From assembly GCA_030068075.1 (NCBI GenBank), contig CM057827.1, forward strand, positions 72,926,500 through 72,990,499: a DNA stretch of 64,000 bases, read 5' to 3'. This document shows, in pieces, positions 10,611 through 21,124 of this stretch. The DNA is from Paguma larvata (taxonomy: Eukaryota > Chordata > Mammalia > Carnivora > Viverridae). The notes beneath the pieces were generated by a model that had not been told where the DNA came from, did not search any database, and saw only the letters and a program-made list of their open reading frames with translations. The translations under genes and the position numbers were made by a program. Every line of letters begins with the position of its first letter. Position 1 is the first letter of the stretch.

Positions 10611-13260
10611 GTGAGATTAACTCAAGGAGTGAATTTTACTTATTGGTGTCTCATTAGCAGAGAAGTGCTGACCTAGGAGAGAAAGTCTGTTCCCAAGGAA
10701 AGGGAATAACTCTTTTCAAGCCATTGAGTGAGTCAACAGGAATGAGAATGAGAGATCTGATGTCTTAACTCTGAAACTGACAGATAAGAGAGTCCAAAAC
10801 TCAAAAAATGAATAAAATTGAATATAAAGAAACATGAAGATAAACAAAGAATTTGTATTACAGTTAAATTGGTGTTGCTGTAGTGATTACACCATCATAA
10901 GAGTAATCTGTCTATACAACAAGACAAATATCTGCTCTAAGAATAGCATGAGAGTTTTTCATCACCACTGGTAAACTGAGTCCCAAAGGCCAATCAGTGG
11001 ACTCCTGAGGGAAGAGAATATTAGGGATATAACTGATAATCTTCTCTCATAAATTCTCACTTTTGGAATTCCCAGGAGACTATATCCCTTAGGAGGAATC
11101 AGACACAGATTTCAGAGAAACATAAATAAGTCTCTGTTGTGCAGTAAGCTTGCCAATTTTTCTCCAAACCAATATCATGTGCCCAGCAATGTAAACACCC
11201 TCTCTGGGCTGTTGGCTGCCACGGATGCCATGCTCTCCACTCTGCCTGCCTCCTGATGCCGTGCAAACAGAAGATCCCAAGTCAGACCTGCCAGTTCTAT
11301 GAGGAAGTGGGTTCAGAAGAGATTCAAGTATAGGACAGTTCTTAGGTATGTCTTTTAGCTCTGCCTTCTTTTGTGTGGTTTTGGAAACAATAGCACCTCA
11401 AGTTACGTGAAGAATGTAAGATTTATTTTCACAACTAAGAGGGCTGGGAATCAAGGAAGTGAGAGAGATGAGGATGAGGAAGTATGGAAAGTCCATCCTT
11501 ATTAACCAGGAGGTATATCCAGTCAGAGCCAGGTCTTTGGGGGAAACAGCATGTTAGGGAAATGACATCTGGAAATGACTAAAAGAGTGGTGATGAGGAG
11601 CAGGACAGAAAAAACTTCAGCTCTCTCTTATTTCAGCTGTGTTTGGCTCTGCCACAGAGCAGATGATCAGCTATTTTGAGGAGGGAGAGCAACATGACTG
11701 AGCACGCCCACATGGTGGGTTCACTCCCACATGGCTTACAAAGCCATTGGGATCCTCATACACATTAATCACCAAATATTCCCTCCTTTTACACCTCTTT
11801 CCTCATGGATTCGTTGGCTTCTGGATTACTCTGAATTCCTGCTACAGAGGAATTACTCACAGCTTGATTTTGCCATACATGATCTAGTCACAGACCAAAG
11901 AGGAGCCTTACAGTGAAGTGTGATGTGGAAAATTCTGAACTTCCCTGATCCCTTGTGTCATTAATTGAAATCATTAAGATTACCCTTAAAGCTATGACAT
12001 TATGCAGTCCAGAAAGTAATGCATTTTATAAGTAATACATTAATAACTATTCTTAGCTAGAATAATTATAAGTATCTGTCTGTATTCTGCACTTATATTT
12101 TCTTGAGTAAATATCATCATTCAGTTGTGTCACTTGGGTCATTTAGGTCCGAATGTTGACTCTCCTTCACTAATGGAGGGGATCCTAACATAAATTAATA
12201 AATTAAGACAAAACCACCCACAAATGGAATTGTAGGCAATTTCATAGGCTTTGTTGGGCTTTTCTCATCATGGAAATCACACATCTATGACTAAAACAGA
12301 GAAGGAAATTTTCACAAAAATTCTCCTTCAACTTCTCAAAACAATGCAACCTTCCACATCTAGAGTAGGATGGGGGCAACAGAGGGAGTGAGGAAATAGG
12401 AGGAAAAGCCTTGTCTAGAGGGACAGTTTATGGCTCCCACTACTGTTCCTGGTTCCCAGAGGCCTCTGCTTGGGAGTATCTGACATTTTGAGCCTCTGCA
12501 TCTATCCATAACCCAGAATAGAGGCTTTACTAAGAATCATGGCACTTTAGGCAAAACCCTCAAAAGTCCTCAAATAATATACCACATACATTGTGCTCAG
12601 TTTTTTTATCTATAAGTAGAGATTTAACCTTGACTAAAATTTTGTAGAAGTATTTTAATTCAACAGGTAAAAGATGGAACTAATATGAAAGCCATTATGT
12701 AGATATCTGGGAGTTCAAATTTTTATTTACTTAACCATGATGAATACTGAATAATAGATGATATGTTTGATGTTTTTGTCTTTGTTATTAGATGACCTTA
12801 AGATGCCAAAACTTATAATTCCAGCACTGATCCAGAATAACACTGAAGTGTATAAAGATTTCAGCATGTTGTTATCTTTCTCCCTCTTCTGATGCCTAAT
12901 ATTTGTGTCTCTAATTCCAAAGATTTAAGTAATTGAATTCTGTGCCCAATGTTAGGGGTCTATATATCTTAATCTATAGATGCAAGTACATGATTTTGTT
13001 ACTTATCTACTTTTGTTAGTACTTTCATTAACCTTCTCCATGCTGCTTATTGTACAAGATCTTTTCTTTTACCATGAGAAAATTCTGAAAGAGAAATGAG
13101 AGAATACAAAAATTCTAAGTCTCATCATACCAAGCACTCTGAAGGGTTCATAGTCTTCAGCAGTAGGGTTATATTAGTTATTTAATGGACCTTCAGAATC
13201 TCAGGGAGTTAGGGATCTCCACAAAGGAAATATTCCTGAGGATTAAAAAATAAGGTCATC
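10611..13260. other. Intergenic upstream of the plus-strand OR
   Basis: 2.6 kb without a recognised gene. Any first exon and promoter of the 13302 gene should lie here, but I see no convincing site. A near-match to the O/E (EBF) consensus, TTCCCAAGGAA, occurs at 10690-10700. The small open frames at 11089 and 11731 show no family features. Confidence 0.4.
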
Positions 13261-13271
13261 TTTGTCACTGA

Positions 13272-13295
13272 CATTTTTTCCTCTCTACCCCTTAG
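13272..13295 (+). other. Splice acceptor of plus-strand OR coding exon
   Basis: A pyrimidine-rich tract (TTTTTTCCTCTCTACCCCTTAG) ends in AG at 13294-13295, 6 nt before the ATG at 13302. An overlapping 100-codon frame starting at 13262 is an out-of-frame shadow. Confidence 0.7.
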
Positions 13296-13301
13296 GAGGC
13301 C

Positions 13302-14246
13302 ATGAATATGTCAGGAGTCAGCACAGTGACCGAATTCATACTACTGAGTTTTCCATGCTCCAGAGAGATTCAGGTCCTCCTCTTCATGTTGTCCTTTGTG
13401 TCCTACATCCTGACACTGATGGGGAATGGGGCCATTGTCTGTGCAGTGAAGCTGGATCACAGGCTTCACACCCCCATGTATGTTCTGTTGGCCAACTTCT
13501 CATTTCTAGAGATCTGTTACATCAACACTACTGTCCCCAATATGTTAAAGAACTTCCTATCTGAGACCAAAACCATCTCTTTCACCGCTTGCCTCTTCCA
13601 GTTCTATTTCTTCTTCTCCATGGGCATCACGGAGACTTTCTTACTGCCCCTCATGGCTTTTGATCGGTACTTGGCCATCTGCCAACCTCTCCATTATCCT
13701 GTCATCATGAACATCCATCTCTGCATGAACCTGGTGGCCCTCTGCTGGGTCACAGCATTCCTCTGCTATCCGGTCCCCATCTATTTTATCACACAACTCC
13801 CCTTTTGTGGTCCCAATACCATTGATCACTTTGTCTGTGACCCTGGTCCTCTTCTGGCCCTGTCCTGCATCCCTGCCCCTGGAATTGAGCTTTCCTGTTC
13901 TATATTGAGCTCTCTTATTATCTTCATCACCTTCTTCTTCATCCTTGGGTCCTACACCCTGGTTCTCAGAGCGGTGTTGCGTGTCCCTTCAGCAGCTGGC
14001 CGACGTAAAGCCTTCTCCACCTGTGGTTCCCACTTGGCTGTGGTGTCTCTCTTCTATGGATCCGTAATGGTCATGTACATCAGCCCAACCTCTGGAAATG
14101 CAGCTGGGATACAGAAGATTGTAACCTTGTTCTACTCATCAGTGACCCCACTTATAAACCCATTGATCTACAGTCTCCGGAACAAAGACATGAAAGCTGC
14201 CTTGAGAAAAATTCATATGTGCACAAAAATTAGTCAGAGCAAATGA
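13302..14246 (+). CDS. Olfactory receptor, family 11, 314 aa, intact
   Basis: Odorant GPCR of family 11 with no frame breaks. Marks are an N-glycosylation site at Asn2 (NMS), GN at 41-42, LHTPMY at 55-60, MAFDRYLAIC at 118-127 (Phe where its neighbours have Tyr), loop cysteines at 169, 179 and 189, KAFSTCGSHL at 236-245 and NPLIYSLRNKDMK at 286-298. It differs from the other four in helices 4 and 5 and has SFPCSREIQ near the N-terminus where its neighbours have GFPGxxEIQ. It is the only gene on the plus strand, lying between the OR11H4-like and OR11H7-like genes, so it arose by inverted duplication or was later inverted. I can place it in OR11, near the G/H subfamilies, but not name it. No human counterpart in this position comes to mind; it may be a pseudogene or absent there. 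Confidence 0.93.
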   Translation: MNMSGVSTVTEFILLSFPCSREIQVLLFMLSFVSYILTLMGNGAIVCAVKLDHRLHTPMYVLLANFSFLEICYINTTVPNMLKNFLSETKTISFTACLFQFYFFFSMGITETFLLPLMAFDRYLAICQPLHYPVIMNIHLCMNLVALCWVTAFLCYPVPIYFITQLPFCGPNTIDHFVCDPGPLLALSCIPAPGIELSCSILSSLIIFITFFFILGSYTLVLRAVLRVPSAAGRRKAFSTCGSHLAVVSLFYGSVMVMYISPTSGNAAGIQKIVTLFYSSVTPLINPLIYSLRNKDMKAALRKIHMCTKISQSK

Positions 14247-14393
14247 GTACTCATGAATGGACCAAGATCATAAAATTTATTTTTCCTCATTTCATCCCAC
14301 TTAAAAAGTAGATCTTTATTCATTTGTACCTAGAGATGCAGACTCAAATTCATTTATCTCTGCCTAGTTAAGTAAAGGACAATTGTATGTTCA

Positions 14394-14399
14394 ATTAAA
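14394..14399 (+). terminator. Candidate poly(A) signal ATTAAA
   Basis: Nearest plausible signal, about 150 bp past the stop of the plus-strand OR gene. Sequence match only. Confidence 0.3.
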
Positions 14400-15399
14400 A
14401 CATACCTTGCCTTCAAATCAGGACTTGATAGATGGTAACTGAATTTAGTGACGTGGATGTCTGACCTTTGGACTCTTCTACTCTGACCTCCAATAACTGC
14501 TTGCTAATTTTCTGTGATCACTTACCTAATCTTTGCTTAAGTTTTTTGACTTCATTTACATGAATCCATTTCTACACTAGTTTTTCTAGCCAAATGGTCT
14601 CTACTCTTAGCAAAGCATTCACACCTTTTGACTCATATTAAAGGAAATTAGTGCCAATCTATAAGTCATAACTGAACCAAAAATTTAAATTTAATTGACA
14701 TCCAAAAGACTAAAATGGTATAAAGCACCCTCGCTCAAGCCTGTCTATCTCATAAATTATTTGTGGATTTTTTAAAAAGAACAGATACCCAGGTCTTTTT
14801 CAGATCTCTTAAATCAGAATCTTTGACGTGGACCCCAGAAATTCCTATTTGATGTTTCTCAGGTGAGTCTAGTGCACCTAGACCAGTACCAATCCACAGA
14901 CTGATCTTATAGATCCACTATTTTAGATAAATATGTGACATGGAGAAATAAAAATCTTATATTAGTTGGTAAAAATGAAGGAAGTTACAATAATTACTAA
15001 AAGGGACTCGAACACTCATGACAGTAGCAGAAGTTTCTTTTCCTGAGTCAAATTTGAAATCCTCCATTTATAAAATAAGGACTAGATTACATTCTTCTTA
15101 CCTTTTACCTTTGCAAGATAATTAAGATACCTGGAAATAGGATTACATTTTATAAAGGTTAGCACTTAGGGGCATTGGTATTTGGGTTAGTTTCATGTGA
15201 AGGGAAGTTGAGTGCACACTTCAAAAGAGGTAGAAATAGACAAAGAGCAAAAGTAATTCTAAGAGACTGAGATGAAGACAGAGGCAGATGAATTTGATGA
15301 CTGCTCCTGGTTATTTGGCCCAACTGTTCAGTCAAAAAATAAATTAGTCAGTTGGCATCTGGGGTTGGTACATTTAATTCATCCATTCATTTACCTCTG
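14400..15399. other. Intergenic, nothing recognised
   Basis: AT-rich and without open frames of note or clear repeats. Confidence 0.4.
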
Positions 15400-15770
15400 T
15401 GATATCCCTGTCTTTGTGAAACTCACATTATCATGAGAGAGACAGTTAATAATCAGATAAACACAAAGATCTATAATTCCAAAGATACTATAAGGGGAAA
15501 AACAGAGAATCAATACAAAAATTATAGTAGTAGGATAGGTCATAATTTAGATCAGATGATCAGAGAGTGTTTTTGTGAGGAGGTGATATTGTAACGTAAG
15601 GGAATAAGTCATGCAGAAATCTAGGGGAATTAAATTTCACCTAAGTGCAGGTATAATAAGGGGTTTTCAAAGATAATAAAGGTTAATTTTGGTCATTGTG
15701 AAGAAAATGATATATGAAGCTGGAGGGGTAGGCATCAGATTACTAGAAACTTCAAGGTCACAATAAAGAG
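15400..15770 (-). mobile_element. L2 LINE remnant, minus strand
   Basis: The sequence follows the reverse complement of the L2 3' region: a GTGAAACTCACATTATCATG-like block, a run of AT-rich ATAAACA units, then GTGAGGAGGTGATATT and a later GGGGAATTAAA block. Strongly diverged. Confidence 0.55.
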
Positions 15771-15854
15771 TATTTAACTTCAGGGAAACCTGCTCAATAC
15801 TATACACTAAGGATAAGACTTAATAAAAATTATAATTTAATAAAAATCTCACTT

Positions 15855-16048
15855 TGGGATGGCTGGGTGGTTCAGTTGGTTAAGTGTCCAACTTCAGCTC
15901 AGGTCATGATCTCACTATTCGTGAGTTCGAACCCTGGATTGGACAGTTCAGAGCCTGGAGTCTGCTTTGAATTCTGTGTCTCCCTCTCTCTCTGCCCCTT
16001 CCCTGCTTGTGCTCTCTCTCTTTCTCTCTAAAATAAATAAAAATTAAA
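15855..16048 (+). mobile_element. CAN SINE, plus strand
   Basis: The head GGGATGGCTGGGTGGTTCAG and an AAAATAAATAAAAATTAAAA tail define it. Flanking AAAATCTCAC repeats mark the target duplication. Confidence 0.88.
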
Positions 16049-16142
16049 AAAATCTCACCTTAATAAAAAGTCATATCTTCTAAGCAATTTTTAACTTGGA
16101 ACTACTTATTTACCAACATGTTTAATTAAAAATGCATTTACT

Positions 16143-16240
16143 GGGGTGCCTGGTTGCCTCAGTCTGTAGAGCATGTGACTCATGATCTTGGGGTTGTAGG
16201 TTCGAACCCCACATTGAGTGTACAGATTGCTTAAAAAATG
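16143..16240 (+). mobile_element. Short tRNA-like SINE variant
   Basis: The head GGGGTGCCTGGTTGCCTCAG, a B-box-like GGTTCGAACCCC at 16199-16210 and a short tail GATTGCTTAAAAAATGAA are present, without the CT-rich middle of the other SINEs. The tRNA resemblance belongs to the SINE family; this is not a functional tRNA gene. Confidence 0.7.
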
Positions 16241-16317
16241 AATTTGCTTTCCTGTATTCCTCTTTGTTCCATCAAGGATTTGATGTATCAGCCAAAAATG
16301 CACAAAAAGAAGAGAAG

Positions 16318-16452
16318 TGCGCCTGGGTGCTCAGTTGGTTAACCATCCGATTCCCGATTCTGGCTTAGGTCATGATCTTACCATGTGACTGAGTTCCCCA
16401 TGGGGCTCTATACTGACAGCATAGAACGTGCTTAGGATTCTTTCTCCCTCTT
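16318..16452 (+). mobile_element. Degenerate CAN SINE, plus strand
   Basis: A diverged head (GCGCCTGGGTGCTCAGTTGG) and a shortened body are flanked by AAGAAGAGAA-type repeats at about 16305 and 16458. Confidence 0.7.
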
Positions 16453-16789
16453 AAAAAGAAAGAAGAGAAATATTAATTTAAAAGGAAAAGAAGTGAAATA
16501 AAGATTTATGACTCATAAAATCTTATATTGGTAAAAAGTCAAGTCCCGAGTTATAAATTTTCTTTAAACCAAATTTGAAAATTTTCCATTTAAACTATAT
16601 TAGATAATGTAGTTAAATGTGCAAGTTGGTACATAAAAATCTAAGTAATATGTAATATACCTGCACATATGAAACTATATTCCAGCTAACTCCCATCCTG
16701 AGAAAAGTTCTTAACAAATTGGTAATAGATAGAAACTTCTTTGATCTATAGTAGACATTTTCAAAACCCTGCACCTAACATCATACTTG

Positions 16790-17371
16790 TGAAAATGAAT
16801 GCTTTTTCTCTAAAATCAGAAACAAGACAAGAATGTTTGCTCTCACCACTTCTATTCAACATTACACTTGAAAGTGCAAGAGCAATCAGGCAAAGGAAAA
16901 AAAATGGCATCTAGATTGACAGAAGTAAGATTGTCTTTCATTAGATATGAAATGATTATGTAGAAAATTCAATGAAATCTACAAAAAAGGCTACTAGAAG
17001 TATTAAGTAAAAGTAAGTTTTTTAAGATTTAAAGATATAAGACCTATACAAAAATCTCTTGTATTTCTATACACAATTGCTAGGAACAATCAGAAGTTGA
17101 TACTAAAAGTAAGTTTTTTAGGATTTCAAGATATAAGACCTATATAAAAATCTCTTGTATTTCTATACACAATTGCTAGGAACAATCAGAAGTTGATACT
17201 AAAAAATGCCATTTACAAGTCACAAAAATATTTAATAGAAGTAAATCTGATCAAAAATGTGAAAGACCTATATAATGAAAACTACAAAGCATTACTGAGA
17301 GAAATAAAAGATGTAAATAAATTTAAGTATATAACTTGTTGATGGGTTGGAAAGCTCAATATATATATTTT
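16790..17371 (+). mobile_element. Old L1 ORF2 fragment, segment 1 of a split element
   Basis: Degraded L1 ORF2 in plus orientation. It breaks off at about 17371 where a minus-strand L1 starts, and the matching downstream ORF2 sequence resumes at about 23542, then 25361 and 25625. The element therefore predates the insertions that split it. Confidence 0.75.
17009..17200 (+). repeat. Tandem duplication, 96-bp unit, two copies
   Basis: Copies at 17009-17104 and 17105-17200 differ at about 3 positions. They lie within the old plus-strand L1, and neighbouring L1 sequence is single copy. Confidence 0.93.
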
Positions 17372-17658
17372 TAAATTTGAGCATAGTTGACACACAATGT
17401 TACATTAGTTCTAAGTGTACAACATAGTGATTCAGCAGCTCTATATGTTATGCTGTGCTCATCACAAGTGTACACCATACAACAACTGTCACCATACAAC
17501 ACTATTACAACACCATTGGCTATATTTCCTATATCTTCTCTTTTCTTGGCTCCTAATTTTCCCATCCCTCTCAATCACTTGCCCTCTGGAAAAGCTGGGT
17601 TTGTGCTCTGTATTTATAGGTCTGATTTTGCTTTTGTTTGTTTATTCATTTGGTTTTT

Positions 17659-17883
17659 ATTTTTTTATTAAAAAAATTGTTTAATGTTTATTTATTTTTG
17701 TGAGAGAGAGACAGAAGGCAAGCAAGGGAGAGGCAGAGAGAGAAGGAGACACAGAATCTGAAGCAGACTCTAGGCTCTGAGATGTCAGCATAGAGCTTAA
17801 TGCAGGGCTCGAACCCGTGGACCACGAGACCATGACTTGAGTCAAGTTTGGATGCTCAACTAACTGAGCCACCCAGGCATTCC
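17659..17883 (-). mobile_element. CAN SINE in old L1
   Basis: Complete minus-strand copy. Flanking near-repeats TATTCATTTG (17643) and TATTCGTTTG (17884) mark its insertion. Confidence 0.88.
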
Positions 17884-18409
17884 TATTCGTTTGTTTTTTA
17901 AATTCCATATATAAGTGAAATCAGATGGTATTTGTCTTTGTCTGACTTACTTCACTTAGCATAATACCCTCTACATCTATCCATGTTCTCCCAAATGACA
18001 AGATCTCATTCTTTTTTGTGGCTGCATAATATTCTATTACATGTATATACCATTTTTGCATTGTTCATTCACATTTCAGTGGACCTTTGGGTTTCTTGCA
18101 TATCTTGGCTCTTTTAAATATGCTGCACATATATGTTCATGAAGTACTGCTGTTCATTTTCTTTGGGTAAGTGCCCAGCGGAGGATTTTTCTTTCTTTCT
18201 TTTTTTTTTTTTTTTTTGCATGGCAGTGGAATTTTTGAATCATATGATATTTCTGTTATTAATTTTTTGAAGAAACTCCATACTCTTTTCCACACTGGCT
18301 TCCCCAGTTTGAATTGCTACCACTTTCGCTGTGCAAAAGTCTTATTTTTTTCATTGTTATTATTTTTTTTATATTTTATCATGATTTCAAATGAGAATCA
18401 GAATTTTTA

Positions 18410-18632
18410 TTACGTAAGCAGTCTCTTTTTTCAAGTTTATTATTGAAAGACAGAGACAGAGAGAGAGAGATATTAGGTGCACACACTCAAGAGTGGGGTA
18501 GGGACAGAGAGGAAGACAGATGATCCAAAGCAGGCTCTGCAGAGAGCCTGACGGGGTGCTTGAACTCACGAACCACAAGATCATGATCCAAGCTGCAGTT
18601 GGGCACCTAACTGACTGAGCCACCAGGTGACC
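18410..18632 (-). mobile_element. CAN SINE in old L1
   Basis: Minus-strand copy with a long T-rich tail. CAAAAGT near-repeats at about 18334 and 18633 suggest that the tail may extend to about 18350. Confidence 0.8.
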
Positions 18633-19179
18633 CAAAAGTTTTTTATTTTGACATAATCTCAAGAGTTTAATTTTGCTTTTATTTCCTTTGCCAGAGGAGA
18701 CATTTAGAAAAATGTTGCTAGGCTAATGTCAAAGAAATTACTGGCTATGTTTTCTACTAGGAATTTTATGGTTTTACCTCTCACATTTAGATCTTTAATC
18801 TATTTTAAGTTTAGTTTTGTGTGTAGTATAAGAAAATGGTCTGATTTATTCTAGATGTAGCTGTTTAGATTTCCGAACACCCCTTGTTGAAGAAATTTTT
18901 TCCCATTGTGTATTCTTGCTTCTTTTGTTGTGGATTAATTGATCATAAAAGCAGAACTTTATCTCCGGACTGTCTATTCTGTTCTATTGATCTGTGTATT
19001 TTCTGCCAGTACCATTACTGTTTTGATTACTACAGCTTTGTAATATACATTGAAATCAGAATTTGGGATACCTCCAGTTTTGTTCTTCTTTTTGAGATTG
19101 CTTTGGCTATTTGGGATCTTTTGTGTGTTCATACGCATTTTAGGATTATTTGTTTCTAGTTCCGTGAAAAATGTTTTTT

Positions 19180-19389
19180 TTTCCTTAATTTTTATTTTAG
19201 AGGGAAAACATGCAAATAGGGGAGAGGGGCAGAGGGAGAGAAAGAGATTATCCCAAGCAGCCTCCACACTCATTATGGGGCCTGACACAGGGCTCAATGA
19301 GGGGCTCAATCCCGTGACCCTGGGATCATGACCTGAGAGCCAAAAGCAAGAGTCAGATGCTCAATAAACTGAGCCAGGCAGGTACCCGT
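19180..19389 (-). mobile_element. CAN SINE in old L1
   Basis: Diverged minus-strand copy flanked by GTGAAAAATGTTTTT (19164 and 19392), so inserted directly into L1 sequence. Confidence 0.88.
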
Positions 19390-19620
19390 CTGTGAAAAAT
19401 GTTTTTGGTATTTTGATAAGGATTGCATTGAATCTGTAGATTGTTTCGGGTAGTATGGACATTTTAACAATATTGGTTCTTCCACTACATAAGCATGTAT
19501 TGCTTTCATTTGTTTGTGTGATGATTAATTTCTTTTATCATTGTTTTATAGTTTAGGAGTGCAGGTCTTTCACCTCCTAGGTTAAGTTTATTCCTGGGTA
19601 TTTTATTCTTTGTGGTATTT

Positions 19621-19641
19621 AAAAAAAGTTTATTTATTTAT

Positions 19642-19687
<46 letters not shown>

Positions 19688-19811
19688 TAGAGAGAGAGGG
19701 AGAGAGAGAATCCCAAGCAGGCACCACACTGTCCTCATGAACCATGAGATCATGACCTGAGCTGAAATCAAGAGTAAGATGCTTAACGAACTGAGTCACC
19801 GAGGACGCTCC
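19621..19811 (-). mobile_element. CAN SINE with expanded (GA)n
   Basis: Minus-strand SINE missing part of its middle. The GA tract at 19647-19684 is a nearly pure dinucleotide run of about 38 bp, a likely variable microsatellite. Confidence 0.85.
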
Positions 19812-19825
19812 TTTCTGGTACACTT

Positions 19826-20038
19826 AAAAAAATTTTTTTTTTGATGTTTGTTTACTTTTGAGAGTATGACAAGGTACAAGAGTGGGAGGGGCAGAGAGAG
19901 AGGGAGACACCAAATCTGAAGCAGGCTCCAGGCTCTGAGCTGTCAGCACAGAGCCTGATGTGGGGGTCGAACTCATGAACTGTGAGATCATGACCTGAGC
20001 CAAAGTCTGATGCTTAATGGACTGAGCCACACAGGCAC
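19826..20038 (-). mobile_element. CAN SINE in old L1
   Basis: Complete minus-strand copy lying almost head to tail with the previous SINE, with the usual reversed head at its right end. Confidence 0.88.
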
Positions 20039-20189
20039 TTCAGTACACTTTTAAATTGGATTGTTTTAATTGTTCTTTATGCTATCTCATTATTAGTGTA
20101 TAGAAATGCAACAGATCTGTATGTTAATTTTGTATCCTGTGACTTTACTGAGCCCGTTTATCATGTTTCGACATTTTTTCTTTCTGTTT

Positions 20190-20302
20190 TTTTAAAGTTT
20201 ATTTATTTTGAGAGAGAGAAAGAACGGGGAAGGCAGGGAGGGAGAGAGAATCCCAAGTATACTCTGACTGTCAGCCTGGAGCCCAATGTGGGGTTTGAAC
20301 TC
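20190..20302 (-). mobile_element. CAN SINE, truncated
   Basis: The T-tail, GA tract and middle are present, but the head (tRNA-like) part is missing; L1 sequence resumes at about 20303. Confidence 0.75.
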
Positions 20303-20607
20303 AGTAACAACTCTGTTGTTAATATGATGTACCACGTTCTTTGATTTGTAAATATTGAACCACCCTTACATTCTCAGAGTAAATTCTACTTGATTGTAGT
20401 GATTTTTTAAAATGTGTTATTGGATTCTATTTGCTAATATTTTATTAAGGATATTTGCATCTATGTTTATCAGAGATATTTGCCTGTAGTTTTCTTTTTG
20501 TGTGTATCTATCTGGTTTGGGTGTAAGAATTATGGTGGCTCTGTAGAATGTATTTGGAAGCTTTTCTTTCTCTTCTAGTTTTTGCAATAGTTTGAAAATA
20601 ATAGGGA

Positions 20608-20818
20608 TTAATTATTTTTATTTTTTAAGTTATTATATTTTGAGAGAGAGCAAGCATGGATAGGGGAGGGACAGAGAGAGGGAAAGAGAGAATCTTAAGC
20701 AGGCTCCACACTGTCAGCACAGAGCCCAATATGGAGCTTGAACCCTCAAACTGTGAGATCATGACCTGTGCCAAAATCAAGAGTCAGATGCTTAATTTCC
20801 TGAGCCACCCAGGTGCCC
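20608..20818 (-). mobile_element. CAN SINE in old L1
   Basis: Complete minus-strand copy ending GAGCCACCCAGGTGCCC, with ATTAA-type flanking repeats. Confidence 0.88.
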
Positions 20819-20897
20819 TTAGGTATTAACTCTTTAAATGTTTGGTAGAATTTACTTGTGAAGCCATCTGGTCCTGGACTTCTGGTTGTTGGGAGGT

Positions 20898-21124
20898 TTT
20901 TTTCTTTTTTAAGTTTGTTTGTTTGTTTGTTTGTTTATTTATTTATTTAGAGAGAATGAATGAGTGGGGTAGGGGCAGACAGAGAGGGAGAGAGAGAATC
21001 CCAAGCATGTTTCTTCTGTCAGTGCAGAGCCTGATGTGGGGCTTGATCTCATGAACTGTGAGATCATGACCTGAGCTGAGATCAAGAGTTGGACATTTAA
21101 TTAACTGAATCATCCAGGCACCCC
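20898..21124 (-). mobile_element. CAN SINE in old L1
   Basis: Complete minus-strand copy with a (GTTT)n/(TTTA)n tail. GGAGGTTTTT at 20892 and AGGAGGTTTTT at 21125 are target repeats. Confidence 0.88.

Noticed and set aside
16143..16240. tRNA-like sequence with a B-box motif
   Set aside because: The sequence is the head of a tRNA-derived SINE; there is no full cloverleaf and the same head recurs in every SINE of the window.
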